NCBI GenBank assembly: GCA_947501445.1
Contig: CANMVS010000005.1
Coordinates: 299,981 to 363,980, forward strand
Direction of reading: 5' to 3'
Length of the DNA: 64,000 bases
DNA from: an uncultured Rhizobiaceae group bacterium
GTDB taxonomy: Bacteria; Pseudomonadota; Alphaproteobacteria; Rhizobiales; Rhizobiaceae
Made by a program: the position numbers and the translations under genes. A model generated the notes under the pieces. The model saw only the letters and a list, made by a program, of their open reading frames with translations. It did not search any database and was not told the origin of the DNA. Shown here in pieces: positions 61,266 through 64,000 of the stretch (position 1 is the stretch's first letter; each line of letters starts with the position of its first letter).

Positions 61266-62198
61266 TCAAAGCTGGTTTGTCAGGGATAATCTTTCCTGTT
61301 GAGCGATCCTGAACGCGCGTGGCGATTGGCCTGTTTTTGTCTCGAATGTGCGGGTAAAGGCGCTGCGGGAGGCAAAGCCGACATGTTCAGCCACCCGTTT
61401 GACCGGCAAATCCGTGTCGCGCAACAGCGTCCCTGCCCGCCGCATACGCAAATCGCGCAACAGATCCATCGGGCCTGATCCATAGGCATCGGCAAACCGC
61501 CTGGCAAAGGCTGAACGGCTCATGCCGACACTTTCGGCCAGACTCTCAACCGTATGTGTATCTCCGGGTGCATCCAGCATGGCGCGCAGCGCATTCCACA
61601 CCGATGGGTCCGCCAATGCCGCCATCCAGTGCAGGGCGCTGTCTTCAGCACCCAGCCGTTTGCGCAGCATCTCGATCATACATTGCATCAACAGCGCGCG
61701 GATCATTGCGCGGCTGCCAAGCCCCGGATCTGACACTTCCACCAGCAGCGCCTGCAGTGCCGGTTGCATCCTGCTTGAGGCGGAAACATCTTCAATCAGC
61801 GGTTCCCGGATCAGATCAATAATGTCGGCAACGCCGCGCAATCCAACGCCCACATGCGAACAAAGAGCGGTCAGTTGACCGTCATCCATCTGATCCGAGC
61901 CCGCCATCAGCCGTGCCAGATTTATTGCCGCCGGTTTACACTGCGGCACCGGATCACCCGGCGAGCCGAAACTGTGCAACGAGTGGCTCTGCAACGCCGG
62001 CACGAGCACCAGCGAGCCCCGCGATACCCGCATGGGTGTGAAGGTGCGCAGGGTGATCTCGCCCTCACCAGACAGGATATAATGCAGGGTTGCCGATGCA
62101 TCGCGCCCCAGACCCAGGTTACATTCACCGCGCAATTCACACAGTGCGAAGGGGTCAGTAGTGATTTCAAGCTCATCAAAGATGTGGTCAAATTTCAT
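61266..62198 (-). CDS. AraC-family regulator with cupin sensor
   Basis: 310 residues from ATG 62198 (GAAG upstream); the frame from 62282 lacks support. N-terminal cupin-type sensor (ATLHYILSGEGEITL, PMRVSRGSLVLVPALQSHSLHSF, the AraC_binding_2-like type). C-terminal double HTH: TVESLAESVGMSRSAFARRFADAYGSGPMDLLRDLRMRRAG and VKRVAEHVGFASRSAFTRTFETKTGQSPRAF. It is divergent from the isochorismatase-like gene and probably controls it. Confidence 0.92.
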   Translation of the reverse strand: MKFDHIFDELEITTDPFALCELRGECNLGLGRDASATLHYILSGEGEITLRTFTPMRVSRGSLVLVPALQSHSLHSFGSPGDPVPQCKPAAINLARLMAGSDQMDDGQLTALCSHVGVGLRGVADIIDLIREPLIEDVSASSRMQPALQALLVEVSDPGLGSRAMIRALLMQCMIEMLRKRLGAEDSALHWMAALADPSVWNALRAMLDAPGDTHTVESLAESVGMSRSAFARRFADAYGSGPMDLLRDLRMRRAGTLLRDTDLPVKRVAEHVGFASRSAFTRTFETKTGQSPRAFRIAQQERLSLTNQL

Positions 62199-62328
62199 GG
62201 TATCTTCATACCCCAGGTGCAGACGTAAAGGCACATAAAGTTTCCTACCAGCACACAATCTGGACGGAAGGGCACATAGCATCGACTAGAATATTGCTAT
62301 TACGGACCCGAAAGAAGGATAGGATACA

Positions 62329-63168
62329 ATGTGTAACTGCGATGATCACGATCACGGGCATGCCCACAAACGCTTGACACGCCGCTCCGCCTTGCGCGGT
62401 GGTGTTGCCGCAGCGGCAGCTGTTGCCGCAACGGCAGTCAGCGCACAGGCTGCCTCAGCCCAGAGCGCCAGCCCCTATGCGCCGCCTGCAGAACCCGCCC
62501 TGCCCCCGTCCAATATGAAACTTGACCTCAGCCGCACAGCGCTGGTGGTCACCGATCCACAGATTGACTTCCTGCACCCCGAAGGTGTGACCTGGGGCGT
62601 GGTTGGTGCCAGCGTGACGGAACACAACACCGTTGATAATATTGAAACCCTGTTCAAGGCTGCCAAGGCTGCCGACCTGACGGTTGCGGTTTCTCCCCAT
62701 TACTACTACCCCACCGATCACGGCTGGAAATTTGAAGGCGCGCTGGAAAAGCTGATGCACAAGATCGGCATGTTCGACCGCAAGGGAGCGCTCAATCTTG
62801 ATGGATTTGACGGGTCCGGCGCTGACTGGATGCCGCAGTACAAACAATATATCGAGGACGGCAAGACAATCGTCACCTCACCCCATAAGGTTTACGGCAA
62901 CGATACCAATGATCTGTCGCTGCAACTGCGCAAACGCGGTGTGGATCAGGTAATTCTGGCCGGCATGTCGGCCAATCTGTGCACCGAATCCCACATGCGC
63001 GAACTGCTGGAAGACGGTTTTGAAGTTGCTGTGGTGCGCGATGCCACGGCGGCTGCAAAGCTGCCCGAGGGAGACGGCTACCTCGCCGCCCTGATCAACT
63101 TCCGCTATATGGCCAACGCCCTGTGGAGCACGCAGGAAGCCATTGAGATGATCAACACGGCCAGCTGA
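62329..63168 (+). CDS. Tat-exported isochorismatase-family hydrolase
   Basis: This encodes 279 residues. Tat signal LTRRSALRGGVAAAAAVAATAVSAQAASAQ, preceded by an unusual His-rich leader (CDDHDHGHAHKR). The catalytic Asp lies in LVVTDPQIDFLHPEG, the Lys in KVYGNDTNDL, and Cys in GMSANLCTESHMRELLEDGFEV, the triad of cysteine hydrolases. These hydrolyse amides such as nicotinamide. The His-rich leader could bind metal before export. It is divergent from the AraC regulator. Confidence 0.92.
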   Translation: MCNCDDHDHGHAHKRLTRRSALRGGVAAAAAVAATAVSAQAASAQSASPYAPPAEPALPPSNMKLDLSRTALVVTDPQIDFLHPEGVTWGVVGASVTEHNTVDNIETLFKAAKAADLTVAVSPHYYYPTDHGWKFEGALEKLMHKIGMFDRKGALNLDGFDGSGADWMPQYKQYIEDGKTIVTSPHKVYGNDTNDLSLQLRKRGVDQVILAGMSANLCTESHMRELLEDGFEVAVVRDATAAAKLPEGDGYLAALINFRYMANALWSTQEAIEMINTAS

Positions 63169-63239
63169 TCGCGGCGCAATATCAGGCCCGTCCCGGTAGC
63201 TCGGGGCAGGCTGTTGGAACCCGATTGCTGATGGGGTTG

Positions 63240-63429
63240 GATGTGTCTTCACGCCGTATCGCGCCTGGCGGCGCTGGCTCCAGACGGGGCGGGCCATCAG
63301 GCCCGACGCGCATTCGCGCTTGCCCGCTTCGCGGGAACTCTTTTGCCCTTGATGGGGCACTGTGTGCCGCTTGGGAAACCTCTCGAGCGTCAAAGTTCGC
63401 CGCACCCCATGCCATCCTGCATGGCACTC
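63240..63429 (+). repeat. Hairpin-rich dispersed element, copy D, interrupted by an IS
   Basis: Starts ATGTGTCTTCACGCCG and follows the full element to CATCCTGCATGGCACTC. In copies A and B the next bases are AAACAGGCCG; here the DNA switches at 63430 to TGAGCTGCTG, the end of the IS3-type element. The rest of the copy should be found beyond the window. Confidence 0.85.
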
Positions 63430-64000
63430 TGAGCTGCTGCCGTTTTTTCGGACACCAAGTTAAGATAACACATATTTATTCTCGAATTCCATCGGGCTTA
63501 GATAGCCCAGCGTTGAGTGACGACGTCTTCGGTTATAAAAGCACTCTACATAGTCAAACACATCCGCCTTTGCCTCGTCTCTCGTCTTGTATTTTTTTCG
63601 GGCCGTACGCTCTGTCTTTAGCGATGAAAAGAAGCTTTCCATTACAGCGTTGTCCCACACATTGCCCGGCCGGCTCATAGAACAAGTGATGCCATGGTGT
63701 GCCAACAGGCGCTGGAACTGAACACTTGTATATTGGCTACCCTGATCACTGTGATGCATAAGATTGTCGGGTTTGCCACGTCGCCTAACCGCCATGATGA
63801 GGGCATCGCTGACAAGGTGGGCACTCATCTCGCTCTTCATTGCCCAGCCGACAACCCGCCTGGAGAACAAGTCAACAACACCCGCGACATAGAGCCATCC
63901 CTGCGCAGTCCAGATGCAGGTGAAATCGGCCACCCATTTGCGGTTCGGTGTCGAGGCCCGGAAAGCACGATCGAGAAGATTCGGTGAAACCGCAATCCGA
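63430..64000 (-). mobile_element. IS3-family insertion sequence, partial
   Basis: One end is at 63430 (TGAGCTGCTGCCGTTTTTTC), placed by comparing the interrupted repeat with its intact copies. The transposase reads inward and off the right edge. The other end, target duplication and OrfA are outside the window. Confidence 0.85.
63460..64000 (-). CDS. IS3-family transposase OrfB, C-terminal part
   Basis: The frame is open to the right edge and continues upstream of the GTG at 63933 (SPNLLDRAFRASTPNRKW, typical of IS3 OrfB). Catalytic DDE residues: first Asp in VADFTCIWT, second in HHSDQGSQYTS, and Glu in AVMESFFSSLKTE. It ends RRHSTLGYLSPMEFENKYVLS. The 5' part lies outside the window, so intactness cannot be judged. 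Confidence 0.95.
   Translation of the reverse strand, partial: RIAVSPNLLDRAFRASTPNRKWVADFTCIWTAQGWLYVAGVVDLFSRRVVGWAMKSEMSAHLVSDALIMAVRRRGKPDNLMHHSDQGSQYTSVQFQRLLAHHGITCSMSRPGNVWDNAVMESFFSSLKTERTARKKYKTRDEAKADVFDYVECFYNRRRRHSTLGYLSPMEFENKYVLS

Noticed and set aside
62878..63405. A 175-residue minus-strand frame
   Set aside because: It overlaps the isochorismatase-like gene and runs into repeat copy D; no family resemblance.
1..64000. CRISPR arrays, tRNA and rRNA genes
   Set aside because: No regular direct repeats with unique spacers, no cloverleaf-like sequence and no rRNA segments were seen on reading both strands. Small RNAs could not be ruled out by eye.

Overview
The window looks like chromosomal DNA of a marine or host-associated alphaproteobacterium, most likely in the Hyphomicrobiales (Rhizobiales). 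Pointers are a usg homologue, an ehu/eut ectoine-type locus, TTT and TAXI-TRAP tricarboxylate and organic-acid transporters, and an Ohr/OhrR pair. I see no rRNA, tRNA, CRISPR array or phage genes. Gene calls rest on reading the translated frames and recognising family motifs; no database search was possible.

Layout. (1) 1-12590, all minus strand: a secretion-related island. It has an M6 protease, an astacin, an orphan 72-residue domain protein identical in architecture to the C-terminal tail of both proteases, an acidic PPGP-repeat protein, a YbaY-like protein, two small unknowns, and a giant MARTX/RTX-type repeat protein that is open for about 2,388 codons and runs off the left edge. (2) 12815-15998, minus: a two-component system with two Spy/CpxP-like periplasmic proteins. 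(3) 16442-25672: usg, a Tat-exported MBL-fold hydrolase with a GAF-LuxR regulator, a permease, an M16 peptidase pair (one catalytic, one not) and two NAD(P)-dependent dehydrogenases. (4) 25893-35104: ehuBCDA-eutBC-lrp-ssd-atf, an ectoine-type uptake and catabolism operon lacking eutA, eutD and eutE, next to a frame-shifted GntR regulator remnant. (5) 35295-39542: a likely TetR regulon (GST, SDR, bicupin, TetR, amine oxidase) with three copies of one palindrome. (6) 39581-46991: an MliC-like inhibitor, then LacI, a tripartite tricarboxylate transporter, a sulfatase and an FAD monooxygenase. (7) 47350-53937: ohrR/ohr, a membrane protein, and an IclR, CoA-transferase, TAXI, TRAP operon. (8) 54986-59964: a compact RiPP locus with a 48-residue precursor, a fused YcaO cyclodehydratase, a SagB-type dehydrogenase and an AurF-like diiron oxygenase. 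(9) 60158-64000: PPK2, AraC, an isochorismatase-like hydrolase and the end of an IS3-family element.

Two families of dispersed non-coding repeat lie between genes: a palindromic element of about 100 bp (six clear copies) and a hairpin-rich element of about 350 bp (copies at 47007, 54031, 54254 and 63240). The last of these is interrupted by the IS3 element.

The two strongest leads for new biology are the RiPP locus, with a cysteine-free precursor and an unusual diiron oxygenase, and the 72-residue module shared by two unrelated metalloprotease families and an orphan protein beside a giant RTX gene.
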